Below, piece after piece: positions 33,235 through 44,603 of a stretch of DNA of 64,000 nt; position 1 is the first letter of the stretch, and the number at the start of each line of letters is the position of its first letter. The stretch is from positions 62,001-126,000 of the forward strand of contig NZ_JALJXJ010000010.1 in assembly GCF_024170005.1 (NCBI RefSeq), in the 5' to 3' direction. The DNA comes from Azospirillum lipoferum. Its GTDB lineage: Bacteria; Pseudomonadota; Alphaproteobacteria; Azospirillales; Azospirillaceae. Both the position numbers and the translations under genes were made by a program. The notes under the pieces are model-generated. The model did not search any database and had not been told where the DNA came from. It worked only from the letters and a program-made list of their open reading frames with translations.

Positions 33235-35502
33235 ATGAACCAGAACGCCGGAGGGGCAGTCGGTTCGCGTGATCGGCGCTTTCGTGTGGGAACGAAGTTG
33301 CTTCTGGCGTTCGCCTGTATGTCAGGCTTGACGATCGCCGCCGGTGGCGTCGGGTTTCTGTCTTTCGCCGCGGTCCAGGGGCCGTTGGAGCGCATCGTCG
33401 GCACCAGCCTGCCCGGGATGGAACTGGCGGAGCAGCTGTCGCGGGAAAGCGGCACGATCGCCGTTGCGGCTCCCACGCTCGCCGGCGCCGACAGCCAGGA
33501 GACCCTGGCGGCCGCCTACAGCGACATCGAGGCGCATGGGCAGTCGCTGCTGGCCCTGGTCGGCAGCCTTGCCCGGAAGCGGCCGGACGATGCGAATGTC
33601 CAGGAGGTCACCCGACAGGCAACGCGGTTGATAGAAACCCTCGATGCCGAAAGGGCCGCCGCCGCGCGCCGGATCGAGCTTCGCACCAAGCGGGAGGAGG
33701 CTGCGGTCGAACTGTCGCGGCAGCATTCCGCCTTCGTCGCCAAGCTGCGTCCGCTGGTCGAAGGGACGGGCAATCGGCTCAGGGATCTCGGCAGCACGCT
33801 GGGAGCCGCCAACGAGAAGGATCTGGATGATCTGGAGCGGGTCGCCGCCGGGCTCGATCCTGCCGATGGCCGCATCGCCGACCCGAAAGCCGAAATCGAC
33901 CGGGTAGCGCGTTCAATCCGTGCAAGATCGAAGGACATGGTGGACGAGCTTTCGGGGAGCGGGCTGCGGCGTTTCCGTGCCTATCTCGATCTTGCCGGCT
34001 ACGGAAATGTCGTCGCCGGAACCCTGAGCGAGGCCGCACAAGGGCTGACGGCAAACCGGATCGACGCGCTGGCGGGGACTCTCAGGAAATCGGTCTTCGC
34101 CGTCACCTCCATCTTCGCCATGATCGGCCGTGACGGTGAGAACGCCGAACTTGCCAAGGCATTCGAGGCGATCGTCGCGTTCGGCGCCGGAGAGCGGAGC
34201 CTGTTTGAAATGCGCAAGGCCGAGCTTGCCGCCTCCGAGCACGAGCTTTTCACCGTTCTGGCGGAGAACCGGGAGGCGGCACGGCAATTCGCCCTGGCGG
34301 TCAATCGGCAGATCGCGACCATGAAGCAGGAGGCGGACGATGCGGCCGGGGAAGCCATGTCGGCGATCGTCGCCGGCCGCTGGATGCTGGCGGGGTTTGC
34401 CGCCGCCAGCCTCGTGGCCGCGGGACTGCTGGCCTGGATTGTGGTGGGCCGCATGATCGTACGGCGGCTTGACATGCTGACGAGGGCGATGCGGTTGATC
34501 GCGGGAGGGGATTTGACCGCAGCGATCCCCGGTGGCGGAAACGACGAGATTGCCGAAATGGCCAAGGCGCTGATCGTGTTTCGCGATACCGCCCACAAGG
34601 CCGCCGAGGCCGGCACCCGCATCGAAGCCGAACGTGCCCGTGCCGGCCAGGAACGCCGACGGGCGATGATCGAGATGGCGGAGAGCTTCGAGGCGCGGGT
34701 GAAGAGCGTACTCGACCGGGTCGGTCTGGCGGTCGGCGAGATGGGCGAGGTCGCCAGGCGCATGAACGGCAATGCGGAAACGACGTCGGGCGAAGCGGCG
34801 ACCGCTGCGGCGACCTCGCAGCAGGCGGAGGGTTGCGTGAAGGCGGTGGCGATCGCCGCCGAGGAGCTGTCGGGATCGATTGCGGAGATCGGGGTGCAGC
34901 TGGCCGCTTCGAGCCGGATCGCCCACGAGGCGGCCGGTGCCGCGGAACGGACCGACCGCACCGTCGACGGTCTGGCGCAGACCGCGCTGAAGATCGGAGA
35001 GGTGGTCCAGCTGATCAACCAGATCGCCAAGCAGACCAACCTCCTGGCGCTGAATGCCACCATCGAGGCGGCGCGGGCCGGTGAGGCGGGGCGCGGATTT
35101 GCCGTGGTGGCCCAGGAGGTGAAAAACCTCGCGACCCAGAGCGCCCGTGCAACCGACGAGATCGCCGGCCAGATCCAGGCGATGCAGGCGGTGACGGACG
35201 AGGCGGTGGAGGCCATCCGCAACATCGCCGGCACGATCCGCGAGATCAACGGGATTGCCGCGAGCGTGGCGTCGGCGATGGAGGAGCAGAGCGCCGCGAC
35301 GCGGGAGATCGCGCGGAACGTGGTCGAGGCGGCGACCGGCACGCAGCATGTCCGCCGCACCATCGATCTGGTGACCCAGGCCGCGACGGAGTCCGGTGAC
35401 TCCGCCAATCGCGTCCTCGGCGCATCGGCGACGGTCGCCCGGCAGGTGGAAACGCTCGGCTCCGAGGTCGATGCCCTGATGCTTCACATGCGGGCCGGGT
35501 GA
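33235..35502 (+). CDS. Methyl-accepting chemotaxis protein
   Basis: A 755-residue receptor. Transmembrane segment 1 is at about residues 20-44 and segment 2 at about 383-405, separated by a roughly 340-residue predicted helical periplasmic sensory region. HAMP follows (LTRAMRLIAGGDLTAAIPGG and NDEIAEMAKALIVF), then the signalling domain with hairpin KQTNLLALNATIEAARAGEA near residue 600. Overall design matches the receptor at 24162, so they are paralogues with different sensory regions. The ATG at 33235 has an AGGGAG site. A small GC hairpin follows at 35544-35560. The ligand is unknown. Confidence 0.9.
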   Translation: MNQNAGGAVGSRDRRFRVGTKLLLAFACMSGLTIAAGGVGFLSFAAVQGPLERIVGTSLPGMELAEQLSRESGTIAVAAPTLAGADSQETLAAAYSDIEAHGQSLLALVGSLARKRPDDANVQEVTRQATRLIETLDAERAAAARRIELRTKREEAAVELSRQHSAFVAKLRPLVEGTGNRLRDLGSTLGAANEKDLDDLERVAAGLDPADGRIADPKAEIDRVARSIRARSKDMVDELSGSGLRRFRAYLDLAGYGNVVAGTLSEAAQGLTANRIDALAGTLRKSVFAVTSIFAMIGRDGENAELAKAFEAIVAFGAGERSLFEMRKAELAASEHELFTVLAENREAARQFALAVNRQIATMKQEADDAAGEAMSAIVAGRWMLAGFAAASLVAAGLLAWIVVGRMIVRRLDMLTRAMRLIAGGDLTAAIPGGGNDEIAEMAKALIVFRDTAHKAAEAGTRIEAERARAGQERRRAMIEMAESFEARVKSVLDRVGLAVGEMGEVARRMNGNAETTSGEAATAAATSQQAEGCVKAVAIAAEELSGSIAEIGVQLAASSRIAHEAAGAAERTDRTVDGLAQTALKIGEVVQLINQIAKQTNLLALNATIEAARAGEAGRGFAVVAQEVKNLATQSARATDEIAGQIQAMQAVTDEAVEAIRNIAGTIREINGIAASVASAMEEQSAATREIARNVVEAATGTQHVRRTIDLVTQAATESGDSANRVLGASATVARQVETLGSEVDALMLHMRAG

Positions 35503-35821
35503 GTTGCCGGGAGCCGGCCCGCCCGGCATCGGCCCGCGACGGTGTTGCCCGCCGGGCAACGAACTTCGACTCCTACAGTTCTTTCTGCATTCGCTGGTCA
35601 CTGCTATCGTCAGTGCTTGAGAGCGATGCCGGTTGATTGTGGCGCCACGCCGTTCAGTCGGCCTGATCTGACCGATCCATAAACAAGCCCTGAAAAAGGC
35701 AGTGTCTCTGGAATTGTTTGTACCGACCGGCGTGGGCAACGCCGGCGGCAAGGACGGGTGCTGCGCTTCCGGTGGTCCAGCTGCCGGTTCGGCAATCATG
35801 CATAGCGGTTAGGAGGAGCTA
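35503..35821. other. Intergenic region before the dipeptide-type ABC operon
   Basis: This 319-base region holds a small hairpin (35544-35560) and should contain the operon promoter. I could not assign -35/-10 elements. The only clear signal is the strong TAGGAGGAG ribosome-binding site at its end. Confidence 0.45.
35544..35560. terminator. Short GC hairpin after chemoreceptor gene
   Basis: GTTGCCC (35544-35550) and GGGCAAC (35554-35560) form a 7-bp stem with loop GCC. No T-run follows, so it is a weak or factor-dependent terminator candidate. Confidence 0.4.
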
Positions 35822-37648
<1,827 letters not shown>

Positions 37649-37703
37649 GCTTCGGCATCTTACGACCGAGGGAGCGGCGGCCGAACAGGAACAGGGAAAA
37701 ACC

Positions 37704-38645
37704 ATGCTCGCATTCATCATCCGGCGATTGCTCGGTGCCATACCGGTCGTCGTCCTCGTCGCCCTGATCATCTTCTGCCTTCTGTATTTCGCGCCGGGCG
37801 ACCCGGCCACCATCATCGCCGGGGATCTGGCGACACCCGAGGAAATCGACCGGATCCGCGTCGCCCTGGGGCTGGACCAGCCCTTTCACGTCAGGCTGGG
37901 GATCTTTCTGCTCAACCTCGTGAAGGGCGACCTGGGGACGTCGATCTTCTCGAACCTGCCCGTCACCCACCTGATCGCACAGCGTCTGGAACCGACCTTC
38001 TCGCTGGGTGTGCTGACCGTCCTGCTGTCCGTGGTGGTCGCGGTGCCGCTGGGTGCGCTGGCGGCATGGCGGGCGCGGCGGGCGGTGGATCGGCTGGCGC
38101 TCGTCGTCAGCGTGCTGGGCTTTTCGGTTCCGGTCTTCGTGGTCGGCTATCTGCTGATCTGGGTGTTCGCCATCAAGCTCGCCTGGTTCCCCGTGCAGGG
38201 CTATACGCCGCTGTCGCACGGTGTCGGGCCCTGGCTGTCCAACCTCGTCCTGCCGACGCTGTCGCTCGGGATGGTCTACATCGCGCTGATCACCAGGATC
38301 ACCCGCGCCGGCGTGCTGGAGGTTCTGTCGCAGGATTACATCCGCACCGCCCGCGCCAAGGGGATGGGCGACCGGGTGATCATCTGGCGGCATGCCCTGC
38401 GCAATGCGGCCGTGCCGATCGCGACGGTGGTCGGCATCGGCGTGGCGCTGCTGCTCGGCGGGGTCGTGGTCACCGAGACGGTCTTCGCGATCCCGGGCGT
38501 CGGGCGGCTGCTGGTCGACGCCATCCTGCGCCGCGACTACCCGATCATCCAGGGCGTCATCCTGCTGCTCGCCGGCATCTACATCATCGTCAACCTTTGC
38601 GTGGACATCAGCTATGCAATCTTCGACCCACGCATCCGCTACTGA
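37704..38645 (+). CDS. Dipeptide-type ABC transporter permease (DppB-like)
   Basis: A 313-residue permease with about six transmembrane segments. FIIRRLLGAIPVVVLVALII and YFAPGDPATII at the N terminus, and the EAA-loop segment DYIRTARAKGMGDRVIIWRH near residue 210, are DppB/OppB hallmarks. The N-terminal APGDP motif is nearly invariant in this family. It is second in the operon. The frame is open upstream, but the ATG at 37704 gives the standard family start. Confidence 0.92.
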   Translation: MLAFIIRRLLGAIPVVVLVALIIFCLLYFAPGDPATIIAGDLATPEEIDRIRVALGLDQPFHVRLGIFLLNLVKGDLGTSIFSNLPVTHLIAQRLEPTFSLGVLTVLLSVVVAVPLGALAAWRARRAVDRLALVVSVLGFSVPVFVVGYLLIWVFAIKLAWFPVQGYTPLSHGVGPWLSNLVLPTLSLGMVYIALITRITRAGVLEVLSQDYIRTARAKGMGDRVIIWRHALRNAAVPIATVVGIGVALLLGGVVVTETVFAIPGVGRLLVDAILRRDYPIIQGVILLLAGIYIIVNLCVDISYAIFDPRIRY

Positions 38646-38646
38646 A

Positions 38647-39516
38647 ATGGCTCCGGCCACCTCCCCCGAACCCGAGCGTGTCGGCTCGGCATGGGTGCTC
38701 TTCCTGCGCCATCACGGCCCGATGGTCTTCGGCGCCCTGGTGCTGGCGCTGATCGTCGCCGCGGCGCTGCTGGCCCCCTGGCTCGGGACCGCCGATCCGC
38801 AGAAGCTGGCGCCGGCGGCGCGGCTGAAGCTTCCGTCCGCCCAATACTGGTTCGGGACGGACGCGCTGGGCCGGGAGCTTTACAGCCGGGTGCTGTATGG
38901 CGGGCGGGTTTCCCTGCTGGTCGGCTTCTCGGTGGCGGCGCTCGCCATGCTCGGCGGGTTGGTGCTCGGACTGCTGACGGGCTTCTTCCGGCAGCTGGAC
39001 GCCCTCCTGATGCGCGTCCTTGAAGCCTTCATGGCGATCCCGGCCATTCTTCTGGCCATCGCCCTGATCGCCCTGACCCGCGCCAGCGTGGAGAACGTGA
39101 TCATCGCGCTGGCGATCGCCGAGACACCGCGGGTGACCCGTCTGGTCCGTGCCGTCGTCCTGACGCTGCGGGAACAGACCTATGTGGAGGCGGCGATCGC
39201 CATCGGCACCCCGCCGATGCTCATCCTGCTGCGCCACATCGCGCCGAACGCGCTGGCGCCGCTGATCGTCCAGGGCACCTTCATCTGCGGTTCGGCCATC
39301 ATCTCGGAATCGATCCTCAGCTTCATCGGCGCCGGTACGCCGCCGTCGGTGCCGACCTGGGGAAGCATCATCTCCGAGGGCCGCAGCTACTTCCAGCTGT
39401 TCCCCAACATCATCTTCTTCCCGGCGGTCTTCCTGTCGCTGACCGTCCTCAGCATCAACCTGATCGGCGATGGTCTGCGCGACCTGCTGGATCCGCGCCT
39501 CTCGCGCGAGCTGTAA
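38647..39516 (+). CDS. Dipeptide-type ABC transporter permease (DppC-like)
   Basis: A 289-residue permease with about six transmembrane segments. YWFGTDALGRELYSRVLYGG near residue 61 is the DppC/OppC hallmark, and EQTYVEAAIAIGTPPMLILL is the EAA loop; the usual Gly-Ala of the loop is Ile-Gly here. The gene starts one base after the DppB stop, so translation is probably coupled. It partners the DppB-like subunit and the fused ATPase. Confidence 0.92.
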   Translation: MAPATSPEPERVGSAWVLFLRHHGPMVFGALVLALIVAAALLAPWLGTADPQKLAPAARLKLPSAQYWFGTDALGRELYSRVLYGGRVSLLVGFSVAALAMLGGLVLGLLTGFFRQLDALLMRVLEAFMAIPAILLAIALIALTRASVENVIIALAIAETPRVTRLVRAVVLTLREQTYVEAAIAIGTPPMLILLRHIAPNALAPLIVQGTFICGSAIISESILSFIGAGTPPSVPTWGSIISEGRSYFQLFPNIIFFPAVFLSLTVLSINLIGDGLRDLLDPRLSREL

Positions 39517-39550
39517 CCGGCAAACCCCATTTTCTCGGAGAATTCGTGCC

Positions 39551-41143
39551 ATGACTGTTACCCGGCGTGCGTTTCTGGCAGGATCGGCGATGGCGGCAGG
39601 GGCGCTGGCAGGGTCGGCGGGGCTGAGTGCCCCGGCGATCGCCCAGACCAAGAAGAACGTATTGCGCGTCGTGCCGGCCTCCAACCTCTCGGGCATCGAT
39701 CCGGTAGTCACCAGCGGCCAGCCCGTCCGCAATCACGGCTACCAGATCTACGACACGCTGTTCGGGATGAACACGCGGTTCGAGGTCAAGCCGCAGATGG
39801 CCGAAGGGGCGGAACAGTCCGCCGACGGGCTGACCTGGACGATCCGGCTGCGCGACGGGTTGAAGTTCCATGACGGCGAGAAGGTCCTGGCGCGCGACTG
39901 CGTCGCCAGCCTGAAGCGCTGGGGCGCCCGCGACCCGCTGGGCCAGACCATCTTCGGATTGACCGACGAGCTGCGGGCGGTCGACGACCGCACCCTGGAG
40001 TTCCGGCTGAAGTCGCGCTTCGGCCTGCTGACCAAGGGGCTGGCCAAGATCGGCGGGCCGGCGCCCTTCATCATGCCGGAGCGGATCGCCCAGACCGATC
40101 CGAGCGTATCGATCAAGGAGGCGATCGGTTCCGGCCCCTTCCGCTTCCTGGCCGACGAATGGGTGCCGGGCAGCCGCGCGGTCTATGCCAAGTTCGACGG
40201 CTACGTTCCGCGCGACGAGGCGCCCGACTGCACCTCCGGCGGCAAGATGGTCCATGTCGACCGGCTGGAATGGCATGTCATCCCCGACGCCGCGACGGCG
40301 ACCGCGGCGCTCCAGCGCGGCGAGGTCGACTGGTATCATGGGCCCGACCTGACGCTTCTGCCGCTGCTGAGCCAGGATCCGGCCATCAATACCGAGGCTT
40401 ACGACGATCTCGGCTATATGACGGTCATCCGCTTCAATCATCTCCAACCGCCGTTCGACCGTCTGGAGATGCGCCGGGCGATCCAGATGGCGGTCAATCA
40501 GGTCGATTACCTCCAGGCCCAGGTCGGCATGCCCGATCTGTACAAGGAATGCCGGTCGGCCTTCTTCTGCGGCACGACGATGTCCACCGGCGCCGGTTCG
40601 GAGGTGATGGCGGCCAATTTCGAGAAGGCCAAGGCGCTGCTGAAGTCCTCCTACAAGGGCGAGAAGGTGGCGATTCCGACGGCGACCGACCTGTCCTGGC
40701 TGCATGCCGCCTCGCTGGTGACGGAAGATCTGCTGAAGCGCATGGGGGTGAATGTCGAGTTGCAGGCGATGGATCTCGGCACCTTCTACAAGCGCCGCAC
40801 CAGCATGGAGCCGGTGGACAAGGGCGGCTGGTCGATCTTCCATGCCGGCTTCAGCGTGACCGACATCCTCGACCCCTCGACGCATCTCGGGCTGCGCGCC
40901 AACGGCAAGCAGACCTGGCCGGGCTGGCCGACCGATCCGGTGATCGAGCAGCTGCGCGACGAGTGGATGACCGCCGATCCGCAGGACCAGGGCGCGATCG
41001 TCCGGAAGATCGAGGCGCGTGCCTTCGAGACGGTGCCCTTCGTTCCGCTGGGGCAGTTCCAGACGCCGTCCGCCCGGCGGCGCACCGTGACCGGCATGCT
41101 GAAGGCGCCGCTGCCTTTGGCCTGGAACATCAAGCTGGCCTAA
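39551..41143 (+). CDS. Peptide-type ABC binding protein, family 5 (copy 1)
   Basis: A 530-residue periplasmic binding protein with a Tat signal (TRRAFLAGSAMAAGALAGSA, cleavage near the AIAQ at residue 32). Family 5 features include YQIYDTLFGMN, TWTIRLRDGLKFHDGEKV and GSGPFRF. It delivers substrate to the permeases encoded upstream and ends the transport operon. A paralogue of identical length lies at 58709-60301. Residues about 58-262 of the two differ at only two positions, while the signal peptide and several patches differ strongly. This suggests two delivery proteins with different specificity that share one permease. Confidence 0.93.
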   Translation: MTVTRRAFLAGSAMAAGALAGSAGLSAPAIAQTKKNVLRVVPASNLSGIDPVVTSGQPVRNHGYQIYDTLFGMNTRFEVKPQMAEGAEQSADGLTWTIRLRDGLKFHDGEKVLARDCVASLKRWGARDPLGQTIFGLTDELRAVDDRTLEFRLKSRFGLLTKGLAKIGGPAPFIMPERIAQTDPSVSIKEAIGSGPFRFLADEWVPGSRAVYAKFDGYVPRDEAPDCTSGGKMVHVDRLEWHVIPDAATATAALQRGEVDWYHGPDLTLLPLLSQDPAINTEAYDDLGYMTVIRFNHLQPPFDRLEMRRAIQMAVNQVDYLQAQVGMPDLYKECRSAFFCGTTMSTGAGSEVMAANFEKAKALLKSSYKGEKVAIPTATDLSWLHAASLVTEDLLKRMGVNVELQAMDLGTFYKRRTSMEPVDKGGWSIFHAGFSVTDILDPSTHLGLRANGKQTWPGWPTDPVIEQLRDEWMTADPQDQGAIVRKIEARAFETVPFVPLGQFQTPSARRRTVTGMLKAPLPLAWNIKLA

Positions 41144-41180
41144 GTCCCGTATGGGCAGCAGGGGCTGAGGGGGAGGCGGA

Positions 41181-42419
41181 ATGATGATCGGAAATCGAGA
41201 GGCCAGACGAGAGGCCAGAGCGAGCGTCACCGGCTCCCCAGGGCCTTCGCGGCAGAGCTTTTTCCTGTCCGAAAGCGCCTTGCGCCGGCGGGGCTCGCTC
41301 AAATGGGACCGCTATGATCCTTCGGTCCTGCCCTGCTGGGTCGCCGAGATGGATTTCGACATGGCCGAGCCGGTCCGCCGGGCCGTGGCGGATCTGTCGG
41401 CGGCGGGCGCCTTTCAATATCCTCTGCGCGGAGGCCGTCCGCCGGACCGTCTGGTCGCCGATGCCTTCGCGGAACGGATGGAGAGGCGGTATGGCTGGCC
41501 GGTCGATCCCGACTGCACGCTGGTCGTCACGGACCTCGTGCAGGCCATCTATGCGGCGGTGACGGCCTTCACCCGGAAAGGGGAGGGCGTCGCCGTCCAG
41601 CTTCCCGCCTATCCGCCGTTCAGGGCGGCTGTGGAGGATACCGGACGGCACGCCGTCGCATGGCCTGCCGATCCCGGTCCGGGCGGCTATGGCTGGGACC
41701 TGGGCCGGCTTTCGCAAGACTCACGGCCGGCTGCGAAACTGCTGATCCTGTGCAATCCGCACAACCCGACCGGCCGGATGCTCAGCCGGACGGAGCTGGC
41801 GGCGCTGGCCGACCATGTGGTCCGCAACGATCTGATCGTCGTCGCCGACGAGATCCATGCGGACATCGTCTATGACGGTCGTGCCCATATTCCGTTCGCC
41901 TCGCTTGGGCCGGAGGTTGCCCGGCGGACTGTCACGCTCCATTCGGCGACCAAGAGCTTCGGCATTCCCGGTCTTCGCTGTGCGGTGATGCATTTCGGGT
42001 CGCGCGCGCTGCTGGAGCGGTTCACGGCGGTGCTGCATCCCAGATTGCTGGGGCAAAGCAGCATCGCCGGCATCGAGGCGACGCTGGCCGCGTGGCGGGA
42101 CGGGCAGGAATGGTTCGACGCCGTGCTGGCCCATCTGCAAGGGATGCGGGATTATGTCCGCGCGGTTCTGCGGGCGGAGATGCCGGAGATCGGGCTTCAT
42201 CCGCCACAGGCAACCTATCTGGCCTGGCTGGATTGTTCGGCGATGGGATTGGACCGGCCGGCCGGGGAGTTCTTCCTCCACCATGCGAAGGTCGCGTTCA
42301 GCGCCGGCGAAACCTTCGATCCGCAGGCATCGCAGTTCATCCGGATGAATTTTGCGACGTCGAAGCCCCTCATCGACGAAATTCTCGACCGGATGCGGCA
42401 GGCGATGAGGAGCCGCTGA
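41181..42419 (+). CDS. MalY/PatB-type PLP-dependent aminotransferase or beta C-S lyase
   Basis: A 412-residue fold-type I PLP enzyme of the MalY/PatB subgroup. SLKWDRYDPSVLPCWVAEMD at the N terminus is diagnostic. The central segments LILCNPHNPTGRML and VVADEIHADIVYDG bind the cofactor, and SATKSFGIPGLR carries the Schiff-base Lys. Members are cystathionine beta-lyases or aminotransferases. Its position after a peptide-type transporter suggests it processes the amino acid released from the imported compound. A GGGGGAGGCGGA site precedes the ATG. Confidence 0.88.
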   Translation: MMIGNREARREARASVTGSPGPSRQSFFLSESALRRRGSLKWDRYDPSVLPCWVAEMDFDMAEPVRRAVADLSAAGAFQYPLRGGRPPDRLVADAFAERMERRYGWPVDPDCTLVVTDLVQAIYAAVTAFTRKGEGVAVQLPAYPPFRAAVEDTGRHAVAWPADPGPGGYGWDLGRLSQDSRPAAKLLILCNPHNPTGRMLSRTELAALADHVVRNDLIVVADEIHADIVYDGRAHIPFASLGPEVARRTVTLHSATKSFGIPGLRCAVMHFGSRALLERFTAVLHPRLLGQSSIAGIEATLAAWRDGQEWFDAVLAHLQGMRDYVRAVLRAEMPEIGLHPPQATYLAWLDCSAMGLDRPAGEFFLHHAKVAFSAGETFDPQASQFIRMNFATSKPLIDEILDRMRQAMRSR

Positions 42420-42535
42420 CAGGAGCCGATCGCGGCCGCCCGGCTCGCGGGACATCCCGCAGGGCATCGCGACGATGCGCCGGATGGTGGTTCAGGAAGC
42501 ACCCTTGTTCCGTTTTGCGGAGAATGGAAAGCCCG

Positions 42536-43534
42536 ATGCGGGAGATCAACCAGCGGCGGCTGCGTTACTTTCACGAAGTTCTGACGCACGGCTCGATCCG
42601 TCGGGCCGCCGATGCGATCAACACCGCCCCGTCGGTGATCACGCGCCAGATCCGGCTGCTCGAAGAGGAACTGGGGGCCGCCTTGTTCGAGCGGGGAGCC
42701 AGCGGCGCCACCCCGACCGAAGCGGCGCAATATGTCCTCGAATACTGGCGCTTCTGCCGATCCCAGCAGGAGAATCTCGAGGAACGGATTTCCGAGATCA
42801 ACAACCTGCAACGCGGAAGCCTGCGTCTGGCGATCAGCGAGGGATATATCGACGAGCTGATGGAGAAGGCGCTGCTGCCGTTCAGCAAGGCCTATCCGAA
42901 CATCCAGTTCACGATGAACACCATGTCGGCGACCGAGGTGGTGTCTGAAGTGGCGGAGGACGTCGCCCATATCGGGATCGCCTTCAACCCGCCGCGCTCG
43001 ACCAAGACCCGTACGGTTCTGAAGGCGAGTGCCCCGGTCCATGTCCTGGTCGGTGCCCGCCATCCGCTGGCGCTGTGCCCCGAGCCCGTCACCCTTTCCC
43101 AGGTGTTCGAGTATCCGGTGGCGACGATGCCGTCGGCGACGGGTCTCGGCAAGCTCGTCGAAACGCTGGCCTATGTCGAACAATTGCCGCTCAACATCGC
43201 CTTCATGACCAACTCCGTCCACAGTCTGGCGCGGTTCGTCCTCAACAACCACGCGGTGACCTTCACCGGGGCGATCAACGCGTCCGCCATGGCGGATGCG
43301 GGGGAGGTCGTCGCCCTGCGCATCCAGCATCCGCTTCTGCTGAAATCCAACGCGCAACTGATCGTGAAGGCGGGGCGCAACCCGATCAAGTCGGCGCGGA
43401 CGCTGATCGACTATATCGGCAGCAGAACCGGGATCTTCGCGCCCGAGTTCCGCACATCGGAGGGTCCGAGAGCGCGATCGGAGAAGCCGGCGCCGCTTCC
43501 CTGCAAAGGCAATGGACGCGCCGTGACGCCGTGA
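42536..43534 (+). CDS. LysR-family regulator (paralogue 1)
   Basis: A 332-residue LysR regulator. The helix-turn-helix region is RRLRYFHEVLTHGSIRRAAD followed by AINTAPSVITRQIRLLEEEL. It has an effector domain of normal length and a short extra C-terminal tail. It shares the opening MREINQRRLRYF and many internal stretches (NNLQRGSLRLAI, LPFS, TNSVHSLARFV) with the LysR at 55405-56379. An ATG four codons upstream is also possible. It follows the aminotransferase on the same strand and is the likely regulator of the transport operon; the effector is unknown. Confidence 0.9.
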   Translation: MREINQRRLRYFHEVLTHGSIRRAADAINTAPSVITRQIRLLEEELGAALFERGASGATPTEAAQYVLEYWRFCRSQQENLEERISEINNLQRGSLRLAISEGYIDELMEKALLPFSKAYPNIQFTMNTMSATEVVSEVAEDVAHIGIAFNPPRSTKTRTVLKASAPVHVLVGARHPLALCPEPVTLSQVFEYPVATMPSATGLGKLVETLAYVEQLPLNIAFMTNSVHSLARFVLNNHAVTFTGAINASAMADAGEVVALRIQHPLLLKSNAQLIVKAGRNPIKSARTLIDYIGSRTGIFAPEFRTSEGPRARSEKPAPLPCKGNGRAVTP

Positions 43535-43559
43535 CCGGGATGGTCGGGGCGCAGACCGT

Positions 43560-44528
43560 TCAACCCCGGCCGCCTACGGCACGCAGGGTGTCGCGGACAT
43601 CCAGTTCCGCCGCCAGCAGGATTTCGGCGACCTGATCCCGGACCCAGGCCGATGCCGGATCCTGATCGAGCTGGAGCGACCACACCATCGCGACCGCGGG
43701 CAGTCTCAGGGTCAGGGGAGCGGGGCAGACGGTCAGGCCGAAGCGGGGCGCATAGAGACGGGCCATGCGGGTCGGGATGGTCGTGATCACCGGCGCGCAG
43801 GCGACCGTCGCCAGAATGGTCAGGAACTCCGACCCGGCGGCGACGACGTCGAGATCCGCCCCGATCTCGGTCAGGGCATTCTCAAGGCAGCCCTGCAGGC
43901 TGTCGGTCCGGGTCACCAGGGCGTGCGGCGCGGCCAGATAGTCCGCCAGGCTGATCGGCGTGCCGAGCGCAAGCTGGCGGGCATTGAAGACGCAGCTCAG
44001 GGACTGTTCGAACAGGAACCGCGATCTATGGCGCTGGGCCGCCGCGTCGAAGCAGCCGACGGCCAGATCGAGCGCCCCGTCGTCCAGCATGCGGTGAACC
44101 TCCTCCTTTCCCGTCGAGCGGCAGAGAAGGCGGATCCCCGGTGCGGACTGCCGCATCCGTTCCGTCAATTCGGGGAGCAGCAGAAGCTCCACCTCGCTGG
44201 AGAAGCCCAGGCGGACGGTCCGTTCCTCGGTCGCCGGATCGAAGAGGGTGCGGGCATGAAGCGCCGTCTGCATCTGGTCGAGGGCGGTGCGGATCGGTCC
44301 GGACAGCATGCGGGCACGGGCCGTCGGCTGCATGACCGTGCCGACCCGCACGAACAACTCGTCCTGGAACAGCATGCGCAGGGTGGAAAGGCTGTGGCTC
44401 ATCGCCGGCTGGCCGACCCGCAGGCGCGCGGCGGCGCGCGTGACGCTGCGTTCCTGCATCAGCGCATCGAACGCGACGAGAAGATTGAGGTCGAACGACC
44501 GCAGATCGAAATGATTGATTGAGACCAT
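43560..44528 (-). CDS. LysR-family regulator of the adjacent hydrolase genes
   Basis: A 322-residue LysR regulator of the NodD/LinR-like type. FDLRSFDLNLLVAFDALMQE and RSVTRAAARLRVGQPAMSHS form the N-terminal winged helix. It is convergent with the LysR ending at 43534 and divergent from the metallo-hydrolase gene at 44604, with a 75-base gap holding a near-palindrome (TTGGCTGCCAGGCAA, about 44569-44583) as a candidate binding site. The start is either 44528 or 44537. It probably controls the two hydrolases that follow. Confidence 0.88.
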   Translation of the reverse strand: MVSINHFDLRSFDLNLLVAFDALMQERSVTRAAARLRVGQPAMSHSLSTLRMLFQDELFVRVGTVMQPTARARMLSGPIRTALDQMQTALHARTLFDPATEERTVRLGFSSEVELLLLPELTERMRQSAPGIRLLCRSTGKEEVHRMLDDGALDLAVGCFDAAAQRHRSRFLFEQSLSCVFNARQLALGTPISLADYLAAPHALVTRTDSLQGCLENALTEIGADLDVVAAGSEFLTILATVACAPVITTIPTRMARLYAPRFGLTVCPAPLTLRLPAVAMVWSLQLDQDPASAWVRDQVAEILLAAELDVRDTLRAVGGRG

Positions 44529-44603
44529 GATCCGCATCGATTTGTCTGATGGGCAATGTGGCATTAAGTTGGCTGCCAGGCAATCCCCCAACAGGAAAAT
44601 CCC